A DNA stretch of 64,000 nucleotides, taken from contig CAYGKA010000014.1 of NCBI GenBank assembly GCA_964350445.1, forward strand, positions 25,368 to 89,367, given 5' to 3'. The notes under the pieces are model-generated. The model searched no databases, was not told the DNA's origin, and saw only the letters and a program-made list of their open reading frames with translations. Within the stretch, counting starts at the first letter, position 1; every line of letters starts with the position of its first letter. The DNA is from Hwanghaeella sp964350445 (GTDB taxonomy: Bacteria > Pseudomonadota > Alphaproteobacteria > UBA8366 > Aestuariispiraceae). Positions 45,615 through 54,279 of the stretch are shown piece by piece. Position numbers and translations under genes: made by a program.

Positions 45615-45926
45615 ATGGCAAAAATAACTTTTGTGAACCGCGACGGCAGTGAAGCGGTTGTGGACGCCCGCGACGGTCTGTCGGTCATGGAAGTCGCGAT
45701 AGACAATGATGTCGATATCGAGGCCGCCTGCGAAGGGTCTTTGGCCTGTGCGACGTGCCACATGGTCGTGGATCCGGATTGGTTCGACAAACTCGATCCG
45801 CCGAGCGAAGAAGAAGAAGATATGCTCGATTTGGCGTTTGGGTTGACCAGAACGTCGCGCCTCACCTGCCAAATCCGCGTCAGCGACGCCATTGACGGCC
45901 TGCGGGTCCGTTTGCCCGACGAATAG
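45615..45926 (+). CDS. [2Fe-2S] ferredoxin, adrenodoxin type
   Basis: A 103-residue ferredoxin. Cluster cysteines fit C-x5-C-x2-C in ACEGSLACATCHMV (around residues 39-48), with the fourth in TSRLTCQIR near residue 86. The acidic patch DPPSEEEEDMLD near residue 60 is the usual partner-docking region of adrenodoxin-type ferredoxins, which serve Fe-S assembly (Fdx) or P450 systems. Its position after iscR and the desulfurase favours Fe-S assembly, donating electrons to the machinery. Confidence 0.93.
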   Translation: MAKITFVNRDGSEAVVDARDGLSVMEVAIDNDVDIEAACEGSLACATCHMVVDPDWFDKLDPPSEEEEDMLDLAFGLTRTSRLTCQIRVSDAIDGLRVRLPDE

Positions 45927-46227
45927 GGTTCATTCCAGCTCTAAACCTTGGATTATCCCAATACTTCCAATGCTTAGCCGATCACCCGAATTCTGGAAAA
46001 TGGCTCCGGAAAATGGCTTAGCAGGCAAAGGCGTCGTTGTGTCACATGCGTAAAGGCTGCTAGGCTTCGCGCTGTCGAACGGTTTCCGGCGGCGAAGCCT
46101 GTACGCTTCTTTCCTCCGGTCACGTCACGAAACAAGAAAAAGAACCCGGATCCCCAGGATCCGGGCGTTGTCGTCGTCAAAAAAACATACGCCCAAGACG
46201 GGCGTACTGTTGGGGAAGGAGATTTCC
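45927..46227 (+). promoter_or_regulatory. gdhA upstream region with hairpins
   Basis: No gene is seen here. A direct repeat GGAAAATGGCT occurs twice near 45998 and 46009. Two hairpins lie near the 3' end: CCCGGATCC-CCA-GGATCCGGG (46145-46165) and TACGCCC-AAGAC-GGGCGTA (46188-46206). The second is only 11 bases before the GGAAGGAG ribosome site of gdhA. On the minus strand the first is followed by TTCTTTTTC, so it may be a leftward terminator. Confidence 0.55.
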
Positions 46228-47586
46228 ATGCCAGAAGTAGAGCAGAGACTTAATGATTTCATGGAAGGGCTGAAAAAGCGTAATCCCGGTGAACCGGAAT
46301 TCCACCAGGCCGTCTATGAAGTGGCGGCATCCTTGATGCCCTATATCGTCGCAAATCCGGTTTACGAAGAAATGCAGATTTTGGAACGTATGACCGAACC
46401 GGATCGTACGATTTCCTTCCGTGTCTGTTGGGAAGACGACGAAGGCAATATCCGTGTGAACCGCGGTTTCCGGGTGCAGTTCAACAATGCGATCGGCCCG
46501 TATAAAGGGGGCTGCCGCTTCCATCCGACAGTGACGCAGAGCGTTCTGAAGTTCCTTGGCTTCGAGCAGCAGTTCAAGAACTCGCTGACCGGCCTGCCGA
46601 TGGGCGGTGGTAAGGGCGGCGCCAACTTCAATCCGAAAGGCAAGTCGAACCGCGAAGTGATGCGTTTCTGCCAGTCCTTCATGCATGAGCTGTTCCGCCA
46701 TATCGGCCCGGAGACGGATGTTCCGGCCGGTGATATTGGTGTGGGTTCCCGCGAAATCGGTTACATGTTCGGTGCCTACAAGCAGCTGACGAACCGGTTC
46801 GAAGGCGTGCTGACGGGTAAAGGCCTGGAATTCGGCGGTTCGCTGATCCGGACCGAAGCGACGGGTTACGGCGCGGTCTATTTCCTGCAAAACATGTTGG
46901 ATAAGAAGGGTGTCGATCTTTCCGGTGCGAATGTCGTCGTTTCCGGTTCCGGGAACGTGGCGACGCATGCCGCCGAAAAGATCAATCAGCTGGGCGGCAA
47001 GGTCCTGACCCTGTCTGATTCTGCGGGGTTCATTCATGATCCGGACGGGATCAACGAAGAAAAGGTCAACTGGATCAAAAATTTGAAGAACGTCCGTCGC
47101 GGCCGTATCTCCGAATATGCCGACCATTTCACGAACGCGACCTATCATGACGGCAAGCGTCCGTGGAGCGTTTCCTGCGACTTCGCACTGCCCTGCGCCA
47201 CGCAGAACGAAATCGAATTGGATGACGCGAACGAACTGATCAAGAACGGTGTCCGCGGCATCGCTGAAGGCGCCAACATGCCGACGGAACTGAACGCGAT
47301 GCACGCCTTCCAAGCCGCAGGTGTCCTGTTCGGACCGGCGAAAGCGGCGAATGCCGGCGGCGTTGCCGTTTCCGGCCTGGAAATGAGCCAGAACTCCGCG
47401 CGCATTGCTTGGAAAGAAAAGGAACTGCAGGATCTTCTGAAGAGCATCATGCAGGGCATCCATGACAGCTGCCACAAATACGGCGAAGGCAAGGGCAAGG
47501 ATGGCGATACGGACTATGTCGCGGGCGCGAATATCGCCGGCTTCGTTAAGGTCGCAGATGCCATGCTGGCTTATGGCGTGATTTAA
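46228..47586 (+). CDS. gdhA: NADP-specific glutamate dehydrogenase
   Basis: A 452-residue enzyme that makes glutamate from 2-oxoglutarate and ammonia. The substrate domain has GPYKGGCRFHP near residue 90 and the lysine-rich PMGGGKGGANFNPKGKS near residue 126, with catalytic aspartate in PAGDIGVGSRE near residue 168. The dinucleotide domain includes VVSGSGNVATHAAE near residue 240. The length and motifs fit the hexameric NADP type. ATG 46228 follows GGAAGGAG. The start codon at 46168 in frame has no site. The gene looks highly expressed by its regular codon choices. Confidence 0.96.
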   Translation: MPEVEQRLNDFMEGLKKRNPGEPEFHQAVYEVAASLMPYIVANPVYEEMQILERMTEPDRTISFRVCWEDDEGNIRVNRGFRVQFNNAIGPYKGGCRFHPTVTQSVLKFLGFEQQFKNSLTGLPMGGGKGGANFNPKGKSNREVMRFCQSFMHELFRHIGPETDVPAGDIGVGSREIGYMFGAYKQLTNRFEGVLTGKGLEFGGSLIRTEATGYGAVYFLQNMLDKKGVDLSGANVVVSGSGNVATHAAEKINQLGGKVLTLSDSAGFIHDPDGINEEKVNWIKNLKNVRRGRISEYADHFTNATYHDGKRPWSVSCDFALPCATQNEIELDDANELIKNGVRGIAEGANMPTELNAMHAFQAAGVLFGPAKAANAGGVAVSGLEMSQNSARIAWKEKELQDLLKSIMQGIHDSCHKYGEGKGKDGDTDYVAGANIAGFVKVADAMLAYGVI

Positions 47587-47636
47587 GCAGGACTTCCGCT
47601 CCCGTTCGGGGCGTTAAGATCTTTCTTGTTACCGGA

Positions 47637-47670
47637 AACCGGGCCGAGGCAATGCTTCAGGCCCGGTTTT
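47637..47670 (+). terminator. Terminator after gdhA
   Basis: AACCGGGCC pairs with GGCCCGGTT around 14 bases and is followed by TTCATTT. It isolates gdhA from the SUF operon. Confidence 0.85.
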
Positions 47671-47793
47671 CATTTCCCCCTTTCCGCGGACTGATTCTGG
47701 GTTGGCGGCCGGTTTCGAACCGTTCAAAAACCTGCGCAAAATCGTTTGAGCAGCGTCGTTTTTGCGTCTCGGTGCTTGTCACAAAGGTAAATA

Positions 47794-47832
47794 GGACTAA
47801 TATTGTCCTTAAGGATCGGACCAAATTGGTCC
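47794..47832. promoter_or_regulatory. Paired palindromic operators before the SUF operon
   Basis: Two 15-bp dyads, GGACTAATATTGTCC (47794-47808) and GGACCAAATTGGTCC (47818-47832, a perfect palindrome around the central A), are centred 24 bp apart. They sit 31-69 bases upstream of the Rrf2 start. AAATA before the first and TATTT after the second extend the outer arms. The likely binder is the adjacent Rrf2 regulator. Confidence 0.7.
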
Positions 47833-47862
47833 TATTTAGAAACAGGCACACTGGAACGCACG

Positions 47863-48342
47863 ATGCTCAGATTGAGCCGGCTTACGGATTACGCGGTTGT
47901 GGTGCTCAGCCAGATGGCCGGGCACTCCGGCGGTGTCATGACCGCCATCGATCTTGCCGATGCGACCGCACTGCCCCAGCCGACCGTCGCAAAGGTGCTG
48001 AAATTGTTGGCGCGGAACGATGTTATCGAATCCCGGCGCGGCACCCAGGGTGGCTACGTCCTGGACCGTTCCGCTTCGGAGGTCTCCGTCGCCGAAATCA
48101 TTTCCGCCATCGACGGTCCCGTGGCGTTGACGGCCTGCGTCGACGAGGCGACGGGCGATTGTTCGGTCGAAACCTGCTGCCCCATGCGCGGGCGCTGGGA
48201 CCGGCTGAACACGGCGGTTCAGACGGCGTTCGAAGCCGTCAGCCTGGCAGAGATTCTGTCGGTGGACAGTGTGCCAAACTTTATCGACATGCCGCCGGCT
48301 GGCGCGGCGAAGCCCGCCCCTGCGATTGGTGATTTGGAGTAG
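47863..48342 (+). CDS. SUF-system Rrf2 regulator
   Basis: A 159-residue Rrf2 protein of the SUF-operon regulator type (the family called SufR-like in proteobacteria). The winged helix begins LRLSRLTDYAVVVLSQMA, with recognition segment LPQPTVAKVLKLLARN near residue 45 and wing GTQGGYVLDRSA near 66. A cysteine group lies in ACVDEATGDCSVETCCPMRGRW near residues 92-112 (in blocks), a likely cluster site. ATG 47863 is chosen because the earlier ATG at 47803 would place the operator palindromes inside the gene. It is six bases upstream of sufB. Confidence 0.9.
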   Translation: MLRLSRLTDYAVVVLSQMAGHSGGVMTAIDLADATALPQPTVAKVLKLLARNDVIESRRGTQGGYVLDRSASEVSVAEIISAIDGPVALTACVDEATGDCSVETCCPMRGRWDRLNTAVQTAFEAVSLAEILSVDSVPNFIDMPPAGAAKPAPAIGDLE

Positions 48343-48347
48343 TTCCC

Positions 48348-49823
48348 ATGGTAGCGACGAAGGAAACCGCTCAACAGGTCCGGGACCTCGGAAACGAGAA
48401 GTATAAATACGGTTTCTCGACCGATATTGAGATGGATATCGCGCCCAAGGGCGTGAACGAAGATATCGTGCGCATGATCTCCGCCAAGAAGGAGGAGCCG
48501 GAATGGCTGCTGGAATGGCGGCTGAAGGCATTCCGGGCCTGGCAGGAAATGCCTGAGCCGAAGTGGCAGAAGGTCGCGTTCCCGGAAATCGACTATCAGG
48601 AAAGCTATTACTACGCGGCGCCGAAAGGGTCGGACAACAAACCCAAGAGTCTGGACGAGGTCGATCCCAAGCTGCTCGAAATGTACGAGAAGCTGGGCAT
48701 ACCCTTGCGGGAGCAGGAAGTGCTGGCCGGTGTCGAGGGTGCGCCAAGGGTTGCTGTGGACGCGGTGTTCGACAGTGTCTCCGTCGCGACGACCTTCCGA
48801 AAGGAACTGGAGAGGAGCGGGGTTATCTTCTGTTCGATCTCCGAAGCGGTGAAGACGTATCCGGATCTGGTGCGCAAATATCTCGGCTCGGTCGTACCCT
48901 ATTCGGATAACAAGCATGCCTGCTTGAACAGTGCGGTTTTCACGGATGGCAGCTTTGTCTACATCCCGAAGGGCGTGCGCTGCCCGATGGAATTGTCGAC
49001 CTATTTCCGGATCAACGCAGAGAATACCGGGCAGTTCGAACGCACCCTGATTATTGCCGACGACGAGTCCTATGTCAGCTATCTGGAAGGCTGTACCGCC
49101 CCGCAGCGGGATGACAACCAACTGCATGCGGCGGTGGTCGAACTGATTGCGCTCGACAACGCTGAAATCAAATACTCGACTGTCCAGAACTGGTATCCGG
49201 GCGACGAAAACGGCAAGGGCGGAATCTACAACTTCGTCACCAAGCGCGGCGCCTGTCGCGGGCGTAGCTCAAAGATATCCTGGACTCAGGTGGAGACCGG
49301 ATCGGCCGTAACCTGGAAGTATCCAAGCTGCATTCTGCAGGGCGACAATTCGGTGGGCGAGTTCTATTCGGTCGCTATTACAAACAATGCGCAGCAGGCC
49401 GATACTGGCACGAAGATGATCCATATCGGGAAGAACACCACGTCGAAGATCATCTCCAAGGGGATATCCGCCGGCAGGGCGGACCAGACCTATCGCGGGC
49501 TGGTGCGGATCATGCCGAAGGCGGAAGGCGCGCGGAACTTCACCCAGTGCGACAGTCTGCTGATCGGGGATACCTGCGGCGCCCATACGGTGCCTTACAT
49601 CGAAAGCCGCAACCCCGGTGCGAAAGTTGAGCACGAGGCGACGACTTCGAAGATCAGCGATGATCAATTGTTCTATTGCCTGTCCCGTGGAATGAGCGCG
49701 GAAGACGCGGTCGGACTTATTGTGAACGGGTTCTGCAAGGAAGTGATGCAGACCCTTCCCATGGAGTTCGCGGTTGAGGCACAGAAACTTATCGGTATCA
49801 GTTTAGAAGGCAGCGTCGGATAA
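48348..49823 (+). CDS. sufB: Fe-S cluster scaffold subunit SufB
   Basis: A 491-residue scaffold that assembles nascent Fe-S clusters with SufC and SufD. The beta-helix core includes FVYIPKGVRCPMELSTYFRIN near residue 205, VSYLEGCTAPQRDDNQLHAAVVEL near residue 245, and AHTVPYIESRNPGAKVEHEATTSKI near residue 412 in short blocks. Conserved cysteine CTAP and glutamate and histidine in VEHEA take part in sulfur transfer and cluster binding. The length is normal. It is the first structural gene after the regulator. Confidence 0.97.
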   Translation: MVATKETAQQVRDLGNEKYKYGFSTDIEMDIAPKGVNEDIVRMISAKKEEPEWLLEWRLKAFRAWQEMPEPKWQKVAFPEIDYQESYYYAAPKGSDNKPKSLDEVDPKLLEMYEKLGIPLREQEVLAGVEGAPRVAVDAVFDSVSVATTFRKELERSGVIFCSISEAVKTYPDLVRKYLGSVVPYSDNKHACLNSAVFTDGSFVYIPKGVRCPMELSTYFRINAENTGQFERTLIIADDESYVSYLEGCTAPQRDDNQLHAAVVELIALDNAEIKYSTVQNWYPGDENGKGGIYNFVTKRGACRGRSSKISWTQVETGSAVTWKYPSCILQGDNSVGEFYSVAITNNAQQADTGTKMIHIGKNTTSKIISKGISAGRADQTYRGLVRIMPKAEGARNFTQCDSLLIGDTCGAHTVPYIESRNPGAKVEHEATTSKISDDQLFYCLSRGMSAEDAVGLIVNGFCKEVMQTLPMEFAVEAQKLIGISLEGSVG

Positions 49824-49892
49824 CGGACCCGAACGAAAGTTTGGGCCACCCCTGGACGGGGGGATATGCGACGCACGAAGGAGTAAGCGACG

Positions 49893-50648
49893 ATGGCCTT
49901 GTTGGAAATACGTGACCTGCATGCGGAAGTGGATGGAAAGCCGATCCTGAAAGGGATCAATCTTACCGTCGAACCCGGTGAGGTCCATGCGATCATGGGC
50001 CCGAATGGGTCGGGTAAAAGTACGCTGTCCTATGTGCTGGCCGGTCGTGACGGTTATGAGGTCACGGGCGGGGAAGTCATTTATGACGGCAAGAACCTGT
50101 TGGAACTCGCGCCGGAAGAGCGTGCCTGCGAAGGCGTGTTCCTGGCGTTCCAGTATCCCGTTGAAATACCGGGTGTGGCGGGTACGACCTTTCTGCGCCA
50201 TGCGGTGAACGCAAAGCGGAAATATCACGGCGTGCCGGAATACGATGCGATGGAATTCGTGAAGTTCGTCCGCGGCAAAGCCAAGGACCTCAACATGCCT
50301 GACGACATGCTGAAGCGCCCCGTCAATGTCGGCTTTTCCGGCGGTGAAAAGAAGCGGAACGAAACCCTGCAAATGGCGGTTCTCGAGCCCAAATTGGCAA
50401 TCCTGGACGAAACCGATAGCGGCCTCGATATCGACGCGTTGAAAGTCGTCGCGGATGGCGTGAACGCCCTGCGCGGCCCGGAACGCGCGATGCTGGTCAT
50501 CACCCACTATCAGCGCCTGTTGGATTATGTCATCCCGGACAAGGTGCATGTCCTGGCCAATGGCCGGATCATCAAATCCGGCGACAAGTCACTCGCGCAC
50601 GAACTGGAAGAGCGCGGCTATGCGCATATTCTGGAAGCGGCGGCCTAA
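49893..50648 (+). CDS. sufC: Fe-S assembly ATPase SufC
   Basis: A 251-residue ABC-type ATPase that powers conformational change in SufBCD; it is soluble, not a transporter. Walker A is GPNGSGKSTL near residue 35, the signature SGGEKKRNE near residue 150, and Walker B LAILDETDSGLDID near residue 170. The H-loop is in VITHYQR. The gene follows sufB by 69 bases and precedes sufD by 3 bases. Confidence 0.97.
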   Translation: MALLEIRDLHAEVDGKPILKGINLTVEPGEVHAIMGPNGSGKSTLSYVLAGRDGYEVTGGEVIYDGKNLLELAPEERACEGVFLAFQYPVEIPGVAGTTFLRHAVNAKRKYHGVPEYDAMEFVKFVRGKAKDLNMPDDMLKRPVNVGFSGGEKKRNETLQMAVLEPKLAILDETDSGLDIDALKVVADGVNALRGPERAMLVITHYQRLLDYVIPDKVHVLANGRIIKSGDKSLAHELEERGYAHILEAAA

Positions 50649-50651
50649 GTC

Positions 50652-51992
50652 ATGACGGGATTAGTGCAAGATCATGCCACCGAACCGGCCCTCGCGCGGT
50701 TGCTCGACGCGGCGCCTGGCACTGGGTCGGGCGAAGGCACCGAACGCGGTCCCCTGGCGAAGCTTCGGGCCGAAGGAAAGCGGGCGGTCCTCGCCGCCGG
50801 CCTTCCGACGCAGAAGTCGGAACCGTGGAAGTACACCAGCCTGAATGGGTTGCGGAAGGTCGAGTGGTCAGGCCCGACGGCCGATGGTGCCGATTTCACG
50901 AAGGTGCAGTCCGCCCTTCCGGAGTTGGATGCCTATACGGTCGTGTTTCTGAATGGGCGTTTCGATTCCGTGCTGTCCGACCTTACTGGATTGCCGAAAG
51001 GCGTTCGTGTTCTGCCGCTGCCGGAAGCCATGTCCGACTCGGCGGTATCCGGCACGCTGGCTTCGCTCATTCCGTTGAACAGCGCGCCGATGGCAGCCTT
51101 GAACACGGCCCATCTGGATGATGGTGTGTTGCTGCGGGTCGATAACGGCAAGGCGCTCGACAAACCGCTGCATATCATTTCCGTCGGTTACGCCGAGGCG
51201 GCGCCGACGTCGTTCCATCCGCGCATCCTCATTCAATTGGGTGAAAACGCGGAAGCGACGGTTGTCGAATCCCATATCGGGTTGGACGGCGCGCCGACCT
51301 TTTCCAACACCGTCGTGGAGGCCGTGTTGGCCCCGTCCGCGCGGTTGGGCCACTACAAGCTGCAGGATCAACCTGCGGAGTCCTTCGATCTTTCAACCAC
51401 GGCGATCCAATGCTCCGACAAGGCGGTTTATGACGGGTTCACCCTAAGCCTCGGCCGCGGCATGATGCGCAACGACGTGCGGATGACGCTGGATGGGGAA
51501 CGTGTCGAAGGTCGCCTGAACGGGGCCTATCTGGGGCATCTTTCGTCCCATATCGACAACACGACCTTCATCGATCACGCCAAGCCCAACAGCACCAGCC
51601 GTGAAGTCTTCAAGGGCGTTCTTGCCGATGCGTCCCGGGGGGTATTCCAGGGCAAAATCCTGGTCAGGCCGGATGCGCAGAACACCGATGGGCATCAGTT
51701 GAACAAGTCGCTGTTACTGTCCGACAAGGCGGAAGCCGATTCAAAACCCGAGCTTGAGATCTATGCCGACGATGTCCGGTGCAGCCATGGCGCGACGATC
51801 GGCGCGCTGGATGACGATCAATTGTTTTATCTGCGGGCCCGCGGGATCGATGCGGCGACAGCGCGCGCGATGTTGGTGCAGGCCTTCCTGATGGAAGCGT
51901 TGGACGAGATTCAGAAGGTGTCCGTCCGGGATGCCCTGCACGATCACTTGGCCGCGCGCCTGCAACCGTTGTTCAAGGGAGGATTGGCATGA
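50652..51992 (+). CDS. sufD: Fe-S cluster assembly protein SufD
   Basis: A 446-residue SufB paralogue that completes the SufBC2D scaffold. The beta-helix has VVESHIGLDGAPTFSNTVVE near residue 200 and the C-terminal conserved SHGATIGALDDDQLFYLRARGI near residue 375, with the histidine of CSHGATIG that helps cluster formation. N-terminal segment RKVEWSGPTA is less conserved, as usual. Its stop overlaps the sufS start by ATGA, implying coupled translation. Confidence 0.96.
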   Translation: MTGLVQDHATEPALARLLDAAPGTGSGEGTERGPLAKLRAEGKRAVLAAGLPTQKSEPWKYTSLNGLRKVEWSGPTADGADFTKVQSALPELDAYTVVFLNGRFDSVLSDLTGLPKGVRVLPLPEAMSDSAVSGTLASLIPLNSAPMAALNTAHLDDGVLLRVDNGKALDKPLHIISVGYAEAAPTSFHPRILIQLGENAEATVVESHIGLDGAPTFSNTVVEAVLAPSARLGHYKLQDQPAESFDLSTTAIQCSDKAVYDGFTLSLGRGMMRNDVRMTLDGERVEGRLNGAYLGHLSSHIDNTTFIDHAKPNSTSREVFKGVLADASRGVFQGKILVRPDAQNTDGHQLNKSLLLSDKAEADSKPELEIYADDVRCSHGATIGALDDDQLFYLRARGIDAATARAMLVQAFLMEALDEIQKVSVRDALHDHLAARLQPLFKGGLA

Positions 51993-53236
51993 GCGCTGCA
52001 GCAGGAGCGATGCGGCCGGCTTTCGATGTCGATGCCGTGCGTGCGGATTTCCCGATCCTGGCGACGGAGGTTCACGGCAAGCCGTTATGCTTCCTGGACA
52101 GCGGCGCATCCGCTCAGAAGCCCCGGCAGGTTATCGATTTGATCCGGTGGCATTACGAAAACGAATACGCCAATGTCCATCGCGGCGCCTATGCCTTCAG
52201 CGAGAATGTGACGGCCGCGTATGAAGGTGCGCGTGAGAAAATTCGGGCCTTCCTGAACGCACCGTCCGAACGCAACGTCATCTTCACCAGCAATACGACG
52301 GCGGCGATCAATCTGGTCGCCTACAGTTTCGGGCGCGGCATGCTGCAGGAAGGGGATGAAGTTATCATCTCCGACATGGAGCATCATTCCAATATCGTGC
52401 CCTGGCAATTGCTGCGGGACATGAAAGGGATCGTGCTGAAGGTTGCGCCGATCACCGATGACGGTGAATTGCGCATGGACGCGTTTCGGGACTTGCTGAC
52501 CGACCGCACAAAACTGGTTGCGATCACGCATGTCTCGAATGTGTTGGGCAGCGTGACGCCGGTGAAACAGATCATCGAAGCCGCGCACCAAGCAGACGCG
52601 AAGGTTTTGCTGGATGGCAGCCAGGCCGTGATGCACATGCCGGTCGATGTCCAGGACCTGGACTGCGACTTCTATGCCTTTACCGGGCACAAGCTCTACG
52701 GCCCTTCGGGTATCGGGGTTTTGTACGGGAAGGAAGATGTGCTGGAAGCAATGCCACCTTTCATGGGCGGCGGCGACATGATTTCCACCGTTGCCTATGA
52801 AGGCTCGACCTGGGCCGAGTTGCCGACGAAGTTCGAGGCAGGCACGCCGCCGATCATCCAGGCGATAGGGCTTGGCGCGGCGGTGGACTATGTCACCGGT
52901 GTCGGTCTGGACGGGATCGCGGCGCATGAGGCGGATATTCTGCAATACGCGACCCAACGCCTTTCCGCGATCGATGGTTTGAAGATCATCGGGACGGCGG
53001 CGCGCAAGACCGCGGTGATTTCCTTCACCATGGGTGACGCCCATCCGCACGACATTGCGACGATCGTCGACCGTGAGGGCGTCTGCGTGCGTGCCGGTCA
53101 CCATTGTGCGGAACCGTTGATGCACCGGTTCGGCGTCACGGGAACGACGCGCGCCAGTTTCGGCATGTACAACACGCGCGGCGAGGTCGATACCCTGGCC
53201 AATGCGCTTGAAAAAGTGAAACGGATTTTCGGCTAG
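51989..53236 (+). CDS. sufS: Cysteine desulfurase SufS
   Basis: A 415-residue class II desulfurase that supplies persulfide sulfur to the SUF scaffold. PLP-lysine is in AFTGHKLYGPSG near residue 232; the histidine is in DMEHHSNIVPW near residue 130; the active cysteine is in RAGHHCAEPLM near residue 371. SufE or SufU acceptor genes are not in the window, so the sulfur acceptor is elsewhere or the enzyme acts alone. Overlaps sufD by four bases. Confidence 0.96.
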   Translation: MSAAAGAMRPAFDVDAVRADFPILATEVHGKPLCFLDSGASAQKPRQVIDLIRWHYENEYANVHRGAYAFSENVTAAYEGAREKIRAFLNAPSERNVIFTSNTTAAINLVAYSFGRGMLQEGDEVIISDMEHHSNIVPWQLLRDMKGIVLKVAPITDDGELRMDAFRDLLTDRTKLVAITHVSNVLGSVTPVKQIIEAAHQADAKVLLDGSQAVMHMPVDVQDLDCDFYAFTGHKLYGPSGIGVLYGKEDVLEAMPPFMGGGDMISTVAYEGSTWAELPTKFEAGTPPIIQAIGLGAAVDYVTGVGLDGIAAHEADILQYATQRLSAIDGLKIIGTAARKTAVISFTMGDAHPHDIATIVDREGVCVRAGHHCAEPLMHRFGVTGTTRASFGMYNTRGEVDTLANALEKVKRIFG

Positions 53237-53273
53237 TAGGCAGCCGAACCAAGATCGGACGGAATAGGAAGCA

Positions 53274-53684
53274 ATGTTCAGCCCAAATCCTGGATACGAC
53301 ATGTTTGGTGAAGGAACACAGGCCTCTGCGGAAGAAGGCATGCAGGCCCGTGCTGGTATGCCTTTGCCCGAAGGTGCCGGAAAAGCCAAACCGGAAGAGT
53401 TGGAGGCGGCCCTTCGGACCGTTCACGACCCGGAGATTCCGGTCAATATTTACGACCTGGGCCTGATTTACGAATGCACGATGCAGGATAATGGCGATGT
53501 CGACGTCACCATGACCTTGACCGCGCCTGCGTGTCCTGTCGCCGGTGAAATGCCGGGGCAGGTCGCTGAGGCGCTGGCGGCGGTCGAAGGCGTTGGCGAG
53601 GTCGTGGTCACCTTGACGTGGGCGCCGCCGTGGACGCCGGATCAAATGTCGGAAGACGCGAAGATGGCCCTGGATTTCTTCTGA
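53274..53684 (+). CDS. sufT: SufT/DUF59 (MIP18-like) protein
   Basis: A 136-residue protein of the DUF59/MIP18 family, associated with Fe-S cluster maturation and often fused or adjacent to SUF genes. The conserved core runs VHDPEIPVNIYDLGLIYE near residue 45 and MTLTAPACPVAGEMPG near residue 80, with the cysteine in APACPV typical of the family. The first 35 residues are a variable leader. ATG 53274 follows AGGAAGCA. It lies between sufS and sufA. Confidence 0.93.
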   Translation: MFSPNPGYDMFGEGTQASAEEGMQARAGMPLPEGAGKAKPEELEAALRTVHDPEIPVNIYDLGLIYECTMQDNGDVDVTMTLTAPACPVAGEMPGQVAEALAAVEGVGEVVVTLTWAPPWTPDQMSEDAKMALDFF

Positions 53685-53775
53685 TGGGTGTCGTCGAGGG
53701 ATTTTTTTGAGCAACGGTTGTCGAATGAGCGGACGAACCCAATTTACCGTTCAGAACCTGATGGAGAGTTGAAAA

Positions 53776-54123
53776 ATGTTCGGTGATGGTACCCCGATCC
53801 TAACCTTGACCGACGCTGCCGCGCAGCGTGTTCAGGCGTTGGTCGAAAAAGGGGGCGAGGAAGTCTTGGGCCTCCGCGTTGCCGTTTCGAACAAGGGGTG
53901 CTCGGGCCTTTCCTACGTGGTCGAATACGCCAAGGACAAGAAGCAGTTCGAAGAGGTCGTGGAAGAAAAGGGCGTGAAGGTCTTCATTGACCCCGCCGCG
54001 GTCATGTTCCTGATCGGTGCGCAAATGGACTATGAGGAGAGTAAGTTCTCCTCCGGCTTCACCTTCGCGAACCCCAACGAAACCGCCCGGTGCGGCTGCG
54101 GTGAAAGCTTCAGCGTTTCCTGA
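53776..54123 (+). CDS. sufA: A-type Fe-S carrier SufA/IscA
   Basis: A 115-residue A-type carrier that transfers clusters to apo-proteins. The three conserved cysteines are in NKGCSGLSYVVEY near residue 38 and the C-terminal CGCGESFSV near residue 109. It ends the SUF operon. A run of seven Ts lies upstream at 53700-53707 between sufT and sufA, but no clear hairpin precedes it, so co-transcription is likely. Confidence 0.94.
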   Translation: MFGDGTPILTLTDAAAQRVQALVEKGGEEVLGLRVAVSNKGCSGLSYVVEYAKDKKQFEEVVEEKGVKVFIDPAAVMFLIGAQMDYEESKFSSGFTFANPNETARCGCGESFSVS

Positions 54124-54279
54124 CGGAGGTTTACCGCCGGCAGGGCGACCAGACCCATACCTATGCCCAGTACTTTGCCCATTGCCAACGTTTGCCGGCT
54201 CTGGTCATTCCGACCCGGATTCCCATAAAATGCGGGTTCTAACGAACCGTATCGCGGAAATTTTCGAGGAGCGCGGGTA

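Noticed and set aside
47701..47740. GGTTTCGAACC resembling a tRNA T-arm
   Set aside because: No matching acceptor, D-arm or anticodon arm can be drawn around it.
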